DNA of 64,000 nt from Sphingomonas ginsenosidimutans (GTDB lineage Bacteria > Pseudomonadota > Alphaproteobacteria > Sphingomonadales > Sphingomonadaceae): the NCBI RefSeq assembly GCF_002374835.1, contig NZ_NWVD01000002.1:186001-250000 (forward strand), in the 5' to 3' direction. The notes beneath the pieces were generated by a model, which worked only from the letters and a program-made list of their open reading frames with translations, searched no databases and had not been told where the DNA came from. Made by a program: the position numbers and the translations under genes. Numbering within the stretch: the first letter of the stretch is position 1; every line of letters starts with the position of its first letter. This document shows, piece by piece, positions 37,940 through 51,351 of the stretch.

Positions 37940-38245
37940 TCAGTGGCGCGGACGCTTCGGGCGCGATTCCTGCGCCTGCAACCGCTGCTCCACGCTGTCG
38001 ACGCGGCCATTCAGCTGGTCCAGCCGCTGCCCGTTGCCCTGCGACTGCTGCGATGCCGCCTGTGCCTCGGCCAGCGCGGACTTGGCGGTCGCGTCGGTCG
38101 CCTGGAGCCGCGTTTCGAGCGAATCAACGCGCTGGCTGACCGGCGCGATCTGTTCGCGGACATAGGATTTGGTGGCACAGCCGCCGAGGGCGACGGCCCC
38201 CGCCAGGACGGCGATCGGGGCAAGCTTGGACGCAGTACGATACAT
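37940..38245 (-). CDS. Small coiled-coil lipoprotein
   Basis: A 101-residue lipoprotein with lipobox LGGC (Cys23) followed by a long heptad-like helix: SQRVDSLETRLQATDATAKSA and DQLNGRVDSVEQRLQAQES. It resembles Lpp/Pal-type or murein-anchored structural lipoproteins in shape only. It lies just upstream of the transpeptidase gene on the same strand (13 bases between them), so the two may act together in cell-wall attachment. A TTAACCAT half-site is 15 bases upstream. Confidence 0.75.
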   Translation of the reverse strand: MYRTASKLAPIAVLAGAVALGGCATKSYVREQIAPVSQRVDSLETRLQATDATAKSALAEAQAASQQSQGNGQRLDQLNGRVDSVEQRLQAQESRPKRPRH

Positions 38246-38363
38246 GACTGTTTTCCGTAATGGTTAACCAGTCGTAACAACCAAGCCGAGCCGTGGCGGG
38301 GCAACAATGCGGATTGTGACCGTCCGTGCATCTTCTCCGGCCAGCCGTTCGCCGCGGCGGACG

Positions 38364-38930
38364 TCAGCGACGCGACTCGCGGCCCGCGGATGGCGCGAAC
38401 GGATCGCGCGGAATCGCGCCGTCGCGCTGGCGTTCCGCGCCGCGCTTGCCGGCCAGCGCGGCGACGCAGCGGCGCAGTGCCGCCACCGCCGCACCGCTGC
38501 CGTCCAGCGCCAGCCGCTCGACCGGCACGTCGCCGCGCGCGATGTCCAGCGTGCGGGTCGCGGCGAACTGCGCCGGGAAGTCCTTGCCGAACGTCGTCAC
38601 GAACCCCTGCCTGCCATCGGCCGCGATGCCGATCGCGGCATGGCGCGGATAGGCCGCCTTCGACAGCCGGAACGTCAGCCTCACCCGCTCGCGCGCGCGG
38701 ATCGACCAGTTGGCGTTGAGCACCGACAGGCGGTTGCTCCCGTCACGGTCCAGCCCCAGCAGCACCGTCGTCTCGCCCGCCCGGTCGAAGGTGCGGGTGA
38801 CGAAACATCCCGCGCCATCCTCCGCGGGCGCGACCGTCCACCCCGCGACCGTCGCCGGTGCCGCCACGGCACTCGCGGCACTGCCCATGGCCAGCCCGAG
38901 GGCCAGCAGACGATCGCGCAACCTTGCCAT
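38364..38930 (-). CDS. Exported protein of unknown function
   Basis: A 188-residue protein with a signal peptide (LALGLAMGSAASAVA). The mature part has the segments GWTVAPAEDGAGCFVTRTF, TTVLLGLDRDG and RLTFRLSKAAYPRHA, predicted mostly beta, with two cysteines. It resembles sphingomonad secreted proteins of unknown function; I cannot name a family. It is divergent from the oxoprolinase gene. Confidence 0.7.
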   Translation of the reverse strand: MARLRDRLLALGLAMGSAASAVAAPATVAGWTVAPAEDGAGCFVTRTFDRAGETTVLLGLDRDGSNRLSVLNANWSIRARERVRLTFRLSKAAYPRHAAIGIAADGRQGFVTTFGKDFPAQFAATRTLDIARGDVPVERLALDGSGAAVAALRRCVAALAGKRGAERQRDGAIPRDPFAPSAGRESRR

Positions 38931-39031
38931 GGACGATGCCTCCTTCGTTCCCGGCCCTTAACGCGCCGCCGCCGGGCTGGCCACTGGCGGCGGGTCTGGC
39001 GGTGGGAGGCGATCGATGACATGCAGCGCGG

Positions 39032-42612
<3,581 letters not shown>

Positions 42613-42613
<1 letters not shown>

Positions 42614-43281
42614 TGCTGGTGCTGGCCGGCATCGCCGTCATCGCGGGCGGTTTCCTGCTGCGGTTCAACCCGCTGCTGGTGATCGTCGCCTCCGCCGCGG
42701 TCACCGGCTGGGCGGCGGGGCTGGACCCGCTGCGCATCCTTGCCACCTTCGGCCATGCGTTCAACGAAACCCGCTACGTCACCGCCATCTACATGGTGCT
42801 ACCGGTCATCGGTTTGCTGGAACGGCGCGGGCTTCAGGAGCGCGCGCGCGGGCTGGTCGCGGGGCTGCGCGGCGCCACCGCGGGGCGGCTGCTGGCCGGA
42901 TACCTCCTGTTCCGTCAGGTGACCGCCGCGCTGGGCCTCACCTCGGTCGCCGGGCCGGCGCAGACCGTCCGCCCGCTGGTCGCCCCGATGGCGCAGGCCG
43001 CGGCGGAACGCCAGGGCGCGACCGACGATGCCGCGACCGAACGGGTCAAGGCGATGGCCGCCGCCACCGACAATATCGGGCTGTTCTTCGGCGAGGATAT
43101 CTTCATCGCGATCGGGTCGATCCTGCTGATGAAGGGCGTGCTCGACGGCTATGGCATCGTGCTGGAACCGTTCCAGCTGTCGGTGTGGGCGATCCCCACC
43201 GCGATCGCCGCCTTCGCGATCCACGGCGCGCGGCTGATGTGGCTCGACCGGCGGCTGGCGCGAAAAAGGCCGGCGGCATGA
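42613..43281 (+). CDS. DUF969 membrane protein, probable permease subunit
   Basis: A 222-residue membrane protein with 5-6 helices, for example at the N-terminus VLAGIAVIAGGFLLRFNPLL, and a helix near ATDNIGLFFGEDIFIAI. The ATG at 42613 overlaps the oxoprolinase stop as TGATG. DUF969 and DUF979 proteins are usually neighbours and are thought to form a two-part permease, often beside pyroglutamyl peptidase or oxoprolinase genes. Transport of 5-oxoproline or a similar cyclic amide is inferred. Confidence 0.85.
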
Positions 43282-44183
43282 TCGGGCTGAACCTGGTCTA
43301 TGGCATCGCCGGCGCGGTGTTCGCGATCTTCGCGGTGCTGGCGCTGCGCGACCGGCGGCTGGCCAACGCCGGTTTCCATGCGCTGATCGCGGCGTCCTTC
43401 CTGATCGGCGACCGGCTGGGCGATATCGCCAACGGCCTGCTGGTGCTCGCGCTGGTCGCGATCGCCGCCTCGGGCCGGATGCGCCGCGCGGATCCCGCCC
43501 CGCCGCCCGCCGCGCGCCACGGCGCGCGCGTGTTCGTCCCTGCGCTGGTGATCCCCGCCGCCGCGCTGGCGGGCACGTTGCTGTTCAAGCAGCTGCCGGG
43601 GCTGGTCGACCCGAAACAGGCGACATTGGTGGCGGTGACGTGCGGCACGCTGATCGCGCTGGCGCTGTGCCTCGCCCTGCTGAACGCGCGCCCGGCCGAG
43701 CCGTTCGTCGCCGGACGGCGGCTGATCGACGATATCGGCTGGGTCGCGGTGATGCCGCAGATGCTGGCCAGCCTGGGCGCGGTGTTCGCGCTCGCCGGGG
43801 TCGGCGGGGTGGTCGGCGAGCTGGTCGGCGCGGTCGTGCCGGCCGGCAACGTCGCGGGCGCGGTGCTGGCCTATGCGCTGGGCATGGCGGCGTTCACGAT
43901 CGTGATGGGCAATGCCTTCGCAGCCTTTCCGGTGATGGCCGCGGCGGTCGGCGTGCCGCTGCTGATCCGCGGCGCGGACGGCGATCCGGCGGTGGTCGCG
44001 GCGGTAGGGATGCTGGCGGGCTTCTGCGGCACGCTGATGACGCCGATGGCCGCCAACTTCAACCTGATGCCCGCCGCGCTGCTCGACCTGAAGGACCGTT
44101 ACGGCGTGATCCGCGCGCAATTGCCCACCGCGATCCCGCTGCTCGCGTTCAATGCCGCGCTGCTGTACGCGATGATCGCATGA
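43278..44183 (+). CDS. DUF979 membrane protein, probable permease subunit
   Basis: A 301-residue membrane protein with about 8-9 helices, for example LNLVYGIAGAVFAIFAVLAL at the start and GMAAFTIVMGNAFAAFPVMAA later. The start ATG overlaps the DUF969 stop by 4 bases (ATGA, 43278-43281). It is the usual partner of DUF969. Conserved short charged loops (FCGTLMTPMAANFNLMPAAL) are likely to be part of the transport path. Confidence 0.85.
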   Translation: MIGLNLVYGIAGAVFAIFAVLALRDRRLANAGFHALIAASFLIGDRLGDIANGLLVLALVAIAASGRMRRADPAPPPAARHGARVFVPALVIPAAALAGTLLFKQLPGLVDPKQATLVAVTCGTLIALALCLALLNARPAEPFVAGRRLIDDIGWVAVMPQMLASLGAVFALAGVGGVVGELVGAVVPAGNVAGAVLAYALGMAAFTIVMGNAFAAFPVMAAAVGVPLLIRGADGDPAVVAAVGMLAGFCGTLMTPMAANFNLMPAALLDLKDRYGVIRAQLPTAIPLLAFNAALLYAMIA

Positions 44184-45181
44184 CGATGCTCGACCGCGCG
44201 CTGGCGCAGCGTTTCGCCGCCCTCACGCTGGGGCATGTCGGCCGCGAATATCCCAATGTGCTGGTGCATGTCCTGAACGGGCCGCAGGACGCGCAGCCGC
44301 CGTCGGCGCTCCACCCTGTCTTCTACGGCAGCCTCGACTGGCACAGCTGCGTCCACGGCTGGTGGCAGTTGCTGCGCCTAACGCGTCGCGTCCCCGACAT
44401 GGACGCCGCGCCCGCGATCCGCGCCCGCGCCGACGCGATGCTGACGCCGGAGGGAATCGCGGCCGAGATCGCCTATTTCGAACGCCCCGGCGCGGCGGGG
44501 TTCGAACGCCCCTATGGCTGGGCCTGGGCGCTGGCGCTGCATGACGAGGCGAGCCGCCACGACGCCCCCTGGGCGGCCGCGCTGACCCCGCTCGCGCGGC
44601 TGATCGCGGCGCGGTTTCGCGCGTTCCTGCCGCGGCTCACCTATCCCTTGCGCGTCGGCACGCATTTCAACACCGGCTTCGCGCTGACGCTGGCGTGGGA
44701 CTGGGCGGGGCGCCACGATCCGGCCCTGCGCGTGCCCATCGCCGATGCCGCCACCGGCTGGTTCGCCAACGACCGCGATTGCCAGGCGTGGGAACCGGGC
44801 GGCGACGAATTCCTGTCACCCGCCTTGTGTGAGGCGCTGGTGATGAGCCGCGTGCTCGATGCCGCCGCCTTTCGCGACTGGTTCGATGCCTTCCTGCCGC
44901 GCGTCGCCACGGGGGAGCCGGCGACGCTGTTCACCCCCGCGATCGTCTCGGACCGGTCGGACGGGAAGATCGCGCACCTCGACGGGCTGAACCTCAGCCG
45001 CGCGTGGTGCTGGCGCACGATCGCCGCCGCGCTCGGCCCGGCGCATCCGGTCGCCGCGCGCGCGCAGGCGGCGGCCGCCGACCATCTCGCCGCCAGCCTG
45101 CCGCACCTGGGCGACGACTATATGGGCGAACACTGGCTGGCGACCTTCGCGCTGCTCGCACTCGATCAGCCCTCTACCTGA
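44180..45181 (+). CDS. DUF2891 family protein
   Basis: A 333-residue soluble protein rich in Trp/His/Arg: [32 protein letters not shown], then [14 protein letters not shown]. The repeated W/H motifs suggest an alpha/alpha-barrel-type enzyme or a metal-binding fold, but this is not proven. The start overlaps the DUF979 stop (ATGA, 44180-44183), so it belongs to the oxoprolinase operon. The 3' end overlaps msrB by 16 bases on the other strand. Function unknown; conserved association makes it a candidate enzyme for the transported substrate. Confidence 0.85.
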   Translation: MTMLDRALAQRFAALTLGHVGREYPNVLVHVLNGPQDAQPPSALHPVFYGSLDWHSCVHGWWQLLRLTRRVPDMDAAPAIRARADAMLTPEGIAAEIAYFERPGAAGFERPYGWAWALALHDEASRHDAPWAAALTPLARLIAARFRAFLPRLTYPLRVGTHFNTGFALTLAWDWAGRHDPALRVPIADAATGWFANDRDCQAWEPGGDEFLSPALCEALVMSRVLDAAAFRDWFDAFLPRVATGEPATLFTPAIVSDRSDGKIAHLDGLNLSRAWCWRTIAAALGPAHPVAARAQAAAADHLAASLPHLGDDYMGEHWLATFALLALDQPST

Positions 45182-45609
45182 TCCAGATAGGCGCCATAGC
45201 CCGCGGCCTCCATGTCCTCCTTGGGCACGAAGCGCAGCGCGGCGGAATTGATGCAATAGCGAAGGCCGCCGCGATCGCGCGGCCCGTCCTCGAACACATG
45301 CCCCAGATGGCTGTCGCCATGCGCGGAGCGCACCTCGGTGCGCACCATGCCGTGGCTGCGGTCGGACAGTTCGTTGACGTTCGCCGGCTCGATCGGCTTG
45401 GTGAAGCTCGGCCAGCCGCAATGCGATTCGTACTTGTCGGCGGACGCGAACAGCGGCTCGCCCGACACCACGTCGACATAGATGCCAGCCGCGTGGTTGT
45501 GCAGATACTCGCCTGTGCCGGGGCGCTCGGTCCCGCTCTGCTGCGTGACATAAAATTGCTCGGGCGTCAGCCGCGCCAGCGCCTCGTCAGTCTTGCGATA
45601 ATCGGTCAT
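45166..45609 (-). CDS. msrB: Peptide-methionine (R)-S-oxide reductase
   Basis: A 147-residue repair enzyme that reduces methionine-R-sulfoxide. The catalytic Cys119 is in the [12 protein letters not shown] motif, with Cys64 in ESHCGWPSF and GHVFEDGP before the active site. The start at 45609 is preceded by GGAGAAGACG. It is convergent with the DUF2891 gene, overlapping by 16 bases. Confidence 0.95.
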   Translation of the reverse strand: MTDYRKTDEALARLTPEQFYVTQQSGTERPGTGEYLHNHAAGIYVDVVSGEPLFASADKYESHCGWPSFTKPIEPANVNELSDRSHGMVRTEVRSAHGDSHLGHVFEDGPRDRGGLRYCINSAALRFVPKEDMEAAGYGAYLDQVEG

Positions 45610-45673
45610 CGTCTTCTCCGAATGGTCCGTCGCTGCGCGATATAGGAAGCCCCAGCGCCCCGCCCAACGCCGC

Positions 45674-47353
45674 TCAGCGCCACTCCCGCCCGCGCGGCAA
45701 CTGCCCGACGCCGGGGTTCAGCTGGTTGCGCGGGTCAAGCGTGCGATAGAATTCCGCCAGCGCGGGCTTGGCGCGATACAGATGCCCGACGTTATGCTCG
45801 GCAGGATACTCCGCCCCGCGCGCGTCCAGCAGCGTCCACAGCCGGTGTTCGAATGCCACCGGATCGGTGCCGCGCCGCACGATATAATCCTGGTGGAACA
45901 CGTGGCAGAAGAAATGCCCGTAATACAGCGTGTGGATAACCTCCGCCGCCAGATCGGCCGGCAGCGTCTCGGTCCAGTCGCGCGCGTTGCGCGGCAGCGC
46001 GACGTCCAGCGCCACGATATCCTCCACCGTGTCGCGATGCACCGCGCGGTATCGCACCGCCGCCCCCGCCGCGACGAAACGGTGGAGGAACGCCTTCTTC
46101 GCCTCGATCGCGTCGCACGCGAACCAGCCGTCGGCGCCGATCGTCTCGTCCAGCAGCGCGCGCGTCGCCGCCGCCGCCGCGCCCGGCACCTTCAGGATCA
46201 GGTGATGCGGATACCGGTCGCGGAACGCCCGCATCCGCAGCGGCAGATGATCGCGCAGCAGGCGTCCCGCTCGCTGCATCCACCGGTCCGCCGCCCCGGG
46301 TAGCAACGCATCGACCCGCCCCTTGGCCGCCCACAACGCCGGCAGCCGCGCGGTGCCCAGCCGCTCGATCACCGCGAACATGTCGCGCCCGTAGCGGTCG
46401 GCGATGTCGAACGCGGTGCGGTGCATATATTCGCCCGCGATCGGCAGCAGTTCGGGGCGCGACAGGATCGCACGGCGCAGCGCGGTCAACGCCATCGGAT
46501 CGCCGGTGCCGATATAGAAGGTGGCGGTGTCGCGCTCGACCGGGAAGGTATCCAGCCGCACCGCGAACACGATCAGCTTGCCCGCGCTCCCCGCCGCCTC
46601 GCGCAGGCGTCGGGGGTCGGCGTTGAAGCGCGCCGGCGTCTCGGCATCGATCGCGCAGACGTGGGCGGCATAATCATGGTCGTGCGCGCGCGCCGTATCG
46701 CAGGCCGCCACGTCGGCATCGGAAAAATCGCCGCGCTCGACGCGGGCCAGCACCTCTTCCGGCGTATCGCCGAGCGCGATGCCCAGCCGGTTGACCAGCC
46801 GCAGCACGCCGTCCGCGCCGACCTGCCCGTACAGCGCCAGCTCGGTATAGGCGGGGCCGCGCCGCACCAGCGACCCGCCCGAATTGTTGCACACGCCCCC
46901 GATCACCGACGCCCCGAAGCACGACGATCCGATCACGCTGTGCGGTTCGCGCCCCAGCGGCGCCAGCGCCTTTTCCAGCGCGTCCAGCGTCGTCCCCGGC
47001 AGGCACACCACCTGGCCCGCATCGCGGATCAGGTGCAGCCCCGCGATCCGCATCGTCGCGACGATCACTACCCCGCCGGGATAATCGTCGCCATCGGGGG
47101 TCGATCCGCCGGTCAGCCCGGTATTGGCGGCCTGCATGATGATCGACACGTCGGCGGCGACGCACGCCTGCGCGACATGCCACAGTTCGACCAGGCTGCC
47201 CGGCCGCACCACCGCGAGCGCCGCGCCAGCGCCGGTGCGATAGCCGTGGCGGAACCGCGCGGTCGCGCGCTCGCCGGTCAACAGGTGCCGCCGCCCGACG
47301 ATCGCGCGCAGGCGCGTCAGCAGCGCATCGGGGTCCGGCGATGGTCGGGTCAT
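45674..47353 (-). CDS. dld: Quinone-dependent D-lactate dehydrogenase
   Basis: A 559-residue membrane-associated FAD enzyme that oxidises D-lactate to pyruvate, feeding the quinone pool. It has the FAD-binding PCMH segment ([33 protein letters not shown]) and the Dld-type C-terminal membrane-binding domain ([19 protein letters not shown]). The start at 47353 begins [18 protein letters not shown]. Divergent from the symporter gene over 131 bases. Confidence 0.93.
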   Translation of the reverse strand: MTRPSPDPDALLTRLRAIVGRRHLLTGERATARFRHGYRTGAGAALAVVRPGSLVELWHVAQACVAADVSIIMQAANTGLTGGSTPDGDDYPGGVVIVATMRIAGLHLIRDAGQVVCLPGTTLDALEKALAPLGREPHSVIGSSCFGASVIGGVCNNSGGSLVRRGPAYTELALYGQVGADGVLRLVNRLGIALGDTPEEVLARVERGDFSDADVAACDTARAHDHDYAAHVCAIDAETPARFNADPRRLREAAGSAGKLIVFAVRLDTFPVERDTATFYIGTGDPMALTALRRAILSRPELLPIAGEYMHRTAFDIADRYGRDMFAVIERLGTARLPALWAAKGRVDALLPGAADRWMQRAGRLLRDHLPLRMRAFRDRYPHHLILKVPGAAAAATRALLDETIGADGWFACDAIEAKKAFLHRFVAAGAAVRYRAVHRDTVEDIVALDVALPRNARDWTETLPADLAAEVIHTLYYGHFFCHVFHQDYIVRRGTDPVAFEHRLWTLLDARGAEYPAEHNVGHLYRAKPALAEFYRTLDPRNQLNPGVGQLPRGREWR

Positions 47354-47484
47354 GCGCACTCTTGTGGCGCCGCCCCCGCCCGGCATCAAGGGCGCGGCCA
47401 CGGCGCGCGGTATAACCGCAAGACATTCGCGGCCCGCGTCCCTACAGCGACCGGCATGACCATCGCCCAGATCCGGCGGCGCTG

Positions 47485-48468
47485 ATGGTGCGTCGCATCC
47501 TCGCCGTGTTCGAACCGTTCGTGCTGATGCTGCTCGGCACCGTCCTCCTCGCCTCGCTGCTGCCGCCGGTCGGGCGTGCGGCGATCGTGTTCGGATGGGC
47601 GGCGGATGCCGGGATCGTGCTGCTGTTCTTCCTGCACGGCGCGCGGCTGTCGCGCGACGCGATCGTGGAGGGACTTCGCAACTGGCGGCTGCACCTGGCG
47701 GTGTTCGCCACCACCTTCGCGCTGTTCCCGCTGCTGGGGATCGCGGTCGCGCACCTGCCGCTGCTGGCGCCGACGCTGGCGGGCGGGTTCCTGTTCCTGA
47801 CGCTGCTGCCGTCCACCGTCCAGTCGTCGATCGCCTTCACCTCGATCGCGCGCGGAAATGTCGCCGCGGCGGTGTGCAGCGCGTCCTTCTCCAACCTCGC
47901 CGGGATCGTCCTCACCCCCGCGCTGGTCGCGCTGACGATGCAGGGGATGGCCGGCGCCGGGCAGGCGCATGTCTCGCTGGCGCAGGCGGAGGGGATCGTG
48001 CTGCAGCTGCTCGCGCCCTTCGTCATCGGGCATCTGATGCGCCCGCTGGTCGGCGCGTGGATCGCGCGGCGCAGGGCGCTGGTGACGACGGTCGATCGCG
48101 GGTCGATCCTGCTGGTCGTCTATACCGCGTTCGGCGCGGCGGTGGCGGACGGGCTGTGGCGCCGGGTGACGGGCGGCGATCTGGCGATGCTGCTGGCACT
48201 GTGCGCGGCGCTGCTGGCGGTGGTGCTGGCGGTCACCTGGTATGGCGCGAAGGCGCTGCGGCTGCCGCGCGGCGATGCGATCGTGCTGCTGTTCTGCGGG
48301 TCGAAGAAAAGCCTGGCGGCGGGGGTGCCGATGGCAGGCGTGCTGTTCCCCGCCGCGCAGGTGGGCCTCGCGATCCTGCCGGTGATGCTGTTCCACCAGA
48401 TCCAGCTGATCGCCTGCGCGGTCATCGCGCGCCGGCTGGGCGCCGCGGCGCCCGCCGACGCGGACTGA
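47485..48468 (+). CDS. Bile acid:sodium symporter family protein (YfeH/RCH1-like)
   Basis: A 327-residue membrane protein with about 10 helices in the BASS fold: GIVLLFFLHGARLSRDAI, LLPSTVQSSIAFTSIARGN (helix-crossover region), and LLFCGSKKSLAAGVPMA. Relatives transport organic anions or act in ion regulation; the bile-acid name is historical. The ATG overlaps a 9-codon frame MTIAQIRRR (47456-47485) as TGATG. Single gene divergent from dld. Confidence 0.88.
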   Translation: MVRRILAVFEPFVLMLLGTVLLASLLPPVGRAAIVFGWAADAGIVLLFFLHGARLSRDAIVEGLRNWRLHLAVFATTFALFPLLGIAVAHLPLLAPTLAGGFLFLTLLPSTVQSSIAFTSIARGNVAAAVCSASFSNLAGIVLTPALVALTMQGMAGAGQAHVSLAQAEGIVLQLLAPFVIGHLMRPLVGAWIARRRALVTTVDRGSILLVVYTAFGAAVADGLWRRVTGGDLAMLLALCAALLAVVLAVTWYGAKALRLPRGDAIVLLFCGSKKSLAAGVPMAGVLFPAAQVGLAILPVMLFHQIQLIACAVIARRLGAAAPADAD

Positions 48469-48473
48469 CCCGC

Positions 48474-51251
48474 CTACCGCGCGGCCGCCGCCGCCGGACC
48501 GTACAGGATGCCGTTGAACAGCAGCTTGAACGTGGCATAGGGCTGCGCGCGCTGGGTCACTTCCGGCCCCATCGCGAACAGCTTGCCACGCCCCAGGTCG
48601 GTTTCCGCCACCGCGACGGTGCCGTTCAGCTTCTCCTGCCCCACGGCCCAGCCGCTGCGCAGCGGCGCGGCGCCCTCGAACCACGCGATCCGGCGCAGGT
48701 CGGGGGCGGCGACGAACGGCTGGCTTTCGTCGAAGAACATGTCCACCGTCGGGGTCATGCCATAGGCGAGCGGCTGGCGCGGATCGACGCTGGCGCGGAT
48801 CAGCGATCCGGGGATGTAGAACTCCTTATGCGGCAAGGCCGCGACGCTGCCGTCGGGCTTCTTCGTCACCAGCGCGAGCTGGATCGTCGGGGTCAGCCAC
48901 GTCGCCAGCGTGTTCGCGCTGCCCACGGTGATGACGGTGCCGCCCGCCGACGCGAAGTCGCGCACTGCCGGCAAGGTCTTGTCCTGCGTCACCTCGCCCA
49001 GCCAGCCGCGATATTCGGCCGGAATGTCCTCCGCCTTGGGCAGAGTGTTGCGATAGCCGCCCGGATAGGCACCGCCGCGCGCCACCGGCACCGTGCCGTC
49101 GGCGAACAGCAGCACGTCGTACTTCGCCTTGATGTTCCCGGCGTCGAGCTGCCCCGGATAGACGACCTCGAACGGGAATTCGTACTGTTCCAGCAGCCAG
49201 CGGGTCCAGCCGGCGGGCATGACCCCGCCATAGCGGTCGACCAGCCCGACCTTCACCGGCTTCAGCTTCCACGTCGTCCCCGCCGGCGCGCGCGCCATCG
49301 CATAGGCATCGACCCCCAGCGGCGCGGACTGCGCGATCACGCCCTGCGCCGCCGGCGATGCCGGCACCCACAGCGCGCCCGCCGCCAGCGTCCGCCCGGC
49401 GACCTTGGTCTCGCCCGGCACCCAATGGACGGGCACCCCGGCCTTCAGCAGCCGGTTGGTCAGGATGAAGCCGTTGTTCGCCTCATGCCCGATCAGCCAC
49501 CCGGCCTTCCCGCTGCCGATCACGCGCCCGGCGGGCGGGGCCAGCAGCTCCTCGGTCACCTTTTCGAACCGGCCGTCGAACCCGTCGACGACGCGGTCGA
49601 ACTGCACCCCCATCTGATACGCCAGCGTATAACCGGTGATGTCGTACGGGGCCTTGGGCGGGCCGCCGGGATATTCGGCGTCATGCGGGTGATCCTGCGG
49701 CTCGAACATGTCGAGGACGTGGGGGCGATACGCCTGCGCGGTGCGCACGACATAGCTGCCCGCCGGATAACGCTTGCCCCCCGCCATGAACGGCGCGGCG
49801 GCGCGCTCCACGTCGACGCCGTTCTTCAGCAGCGCGTTGAGGAACGCGATCGTCGTCGGCAGGTCGCGCTGCTGCGCGGGCGGCAGGATATAGCCGCGCG
49901 CGTCGCGCATCGCCGGATCGTTGAGCACCGACCGGTACAGCGCCGGATCGACCGCCGGCGGCCCGCGGAAATAGGTCTCGCCGCCCGGCGCGGTCTTGCC
50001 CTTCGCCGCCTCCATCACCGCATCGACGCGGCGCGGGGTGATCGTCCAGCTGTCCTGGCTGCCCTTCTCGATCGCGGCATGGCCCATCCGCCAGATGTTC
50101 ATCAGCAACCGTTCGCGGTTGCGCGCGGCGTAATCCATGACCGCGCGGTTCAGCGTCCACTGATATTCCAGGCTGTCCTTCAGATGCCAGTCGCGCGGGC
50201 CGATCGGCAGCGTCTCGTCGTTGCGTGCCAGCTGCGTCTGCGGGATCAGCGGGATCTTCTCGGGCGTCGGGCCGCCGATGATCTCGGTCAGCAGCCCGAT
50301 CGAATTGTGGAAATAGGCGACCGACCGCACCATGCCGTTGTGCCACGTCGAATAGGGCGCGGCGGACCGCGCGCCCGATCCGGCCTTGTCCTCGGCGACC
50401 AGCCGGCTGTGCATCGCCGCGCCGACCTCCTGCAATTCGTTCATCACGATCGGCGAATAATTGTAGTTGAACGGGTCGCGGAACGGCGGGACGAACACCA
50501 CCATCCCCGCCGGCCCGGTCTGGTGCTGGTTGAAGATGATCTGCGGATACCATTGGCGGAAGAACACGCGGTTCAGCGCGGTCGTCTCGGGCATCTGCGA
50601 CATGAAGCTGTCGCGGTTGTTATCGTGCCCGACATACTTCTGGTACAGCCGCGGGATCGTGCGGAATTCGCGGTCTTTCGGGTCCTTGTTGCGCATGTAC
50701 CAGTCGGCGACCAGTTGCAGCCCGTCGGGATTGTCCTGACCGAACAGCACGATCGTCTCGTCCAGGATGCGCCTGGTTTCGGCATCCTGCCCGCTCAGCA
50801 TCCGGTACAGGACGTGGATCTGGCTCTGCGTCGTCACCGTCTCGGTCGCGTGCAGGCCGGCGTCGATCCACACCACCGCGCGGCCCTCGTTGGCCAGCGC
50901 CTGCGCCTGCGTCTCGGTAAGGTTCTCGGCCCGCGCCAGTTGGCGCGCGATGTCGCGATACCGGTCCAGCTTCGCCAGGTTCTGCGGGCTGGAGACGACC
51001 GCGACCCACATCGTGCGCCCCTCGGCCGACGTGCCGATATCGATCAGCTTGATCCGGTCCGACTGCGCCGCCAGCGTCTTCAGATAGCGTTCGTAATCGT
51101 CGTAATCGGCCAGATAGTAATCGCTGCCCGGCTCGCTGGCGAAGGCTTCGGCGGGGGATGGCAGCGTGCCCGCCTTCGGACTGATGGGGGCGGCCCCGGC
51201 GGGCATCGCCAGCGCCAGCGCCGCAGCGCCGATCAGAAAGGCCGTCTTCAT
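48474..51251 (-). CDS. M14-family metallocarboxypeptidase
   Basis: A 925-residue secreted zinc peptidase. After the signal peptide (ALALAMPAGA), residues about 45-330 are the M14 domain with zinc ligands His134 and Glu137 (GLHATET), NPDG later, and the third ligand His in IFNQHQTGP. The remaining ~590 residues are a large C-terminal region with Gly/Asp-rich loops of the type seen in exported M14 proteins of sphingomonads. It probably trims peptides in the periplasm or outside the cell. It converges with the symporter gene 5 bases apart. Confidence 0.92.
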   Translation of the reverse strand: MKTAFLIGAAALALAMPAGAAPISPKAGTLPSPAEAFASEPGSDYYLADYDDYERYLKTLAAQSDRIKLIDIGTSAEGRTMWVAVVSSPQNLAKLDRYRDIARQLARAENLTETQAQALANEGRAVVWIDAGLHATETVTTQSQIHVLYRMLSGQDAETRRILDETIVLFGQDNPDGLQLVADWYMRNKDPKDREFRTIPRLYQKYVGHDNNRDSFMSQMPETTALNRVFFRQWYPQIIFNQHQTGPAGMVVFVPPFRDPFNYNYSPIVMNELQEVGAAMHSRLVAEDKAGSGARSAAPYSTWHNGMVRSVAYFHNSIGLLTEIIGGPTPEKIPLIPQTQLARNDETLPIGPRDWHLKDSLEYQWTLNRAVMDYAARNRERLLMNIWRMGHAAIEKGSQDSWTITPRRVDAVMEAAKGKTAPGGETYFRGPPAVDPALYRSVLNDPAMRDARGYILPPAQQRDLPTTIAFLNALLKNGVDVERAAAPFMAGGKRYPAGSYVVRTAQAYRPHVLDMFEPQDHPHDAEYPGGPPKAPYDITGYTLAYQMGVQFDRVVDGFDGRFEKVTEELLAPPAGRVIGSGKAGWLIGHEANNGFILTNRLLKAGVPVHWVPGETKVAGRTLAAGALWVPASPAAQGVIAQSAPLGVDAYAMARAPAGTTWKLKPVKVGLVDRYGGVMPAGWTRWLLEQYEFPFEVVYPGQLDAGNIKAKYDVLLFADGTVPVARGGAYPGGYRNTLPKAEDIPAEYRGWLGEVTQDKTLPAVRDFASAGGTVITVGSANTLATWLTPTIQLALVTKKPDGSVAALPHKEFYIPGSLIRASVDPRQPLAYGMTPTVDMFFDESQPFVAAPDLRRIAWFEGAAPLRSGWAVGQEKLNGTVAVAETDLGRGKLFAMGPEVTQRAQPYATFKLLFNGILYGPAAAAAR

Positions 51252-51351
51252 CGCCTCAGTCCCCTTATGTCGCCTGTTTCAGCTGTTTTTTCAGCTGTTC
51301 TTTCTCATGACGCAGGAACCGGCCGCCCCCGCACCCGGTGGCGCGAAAAAA

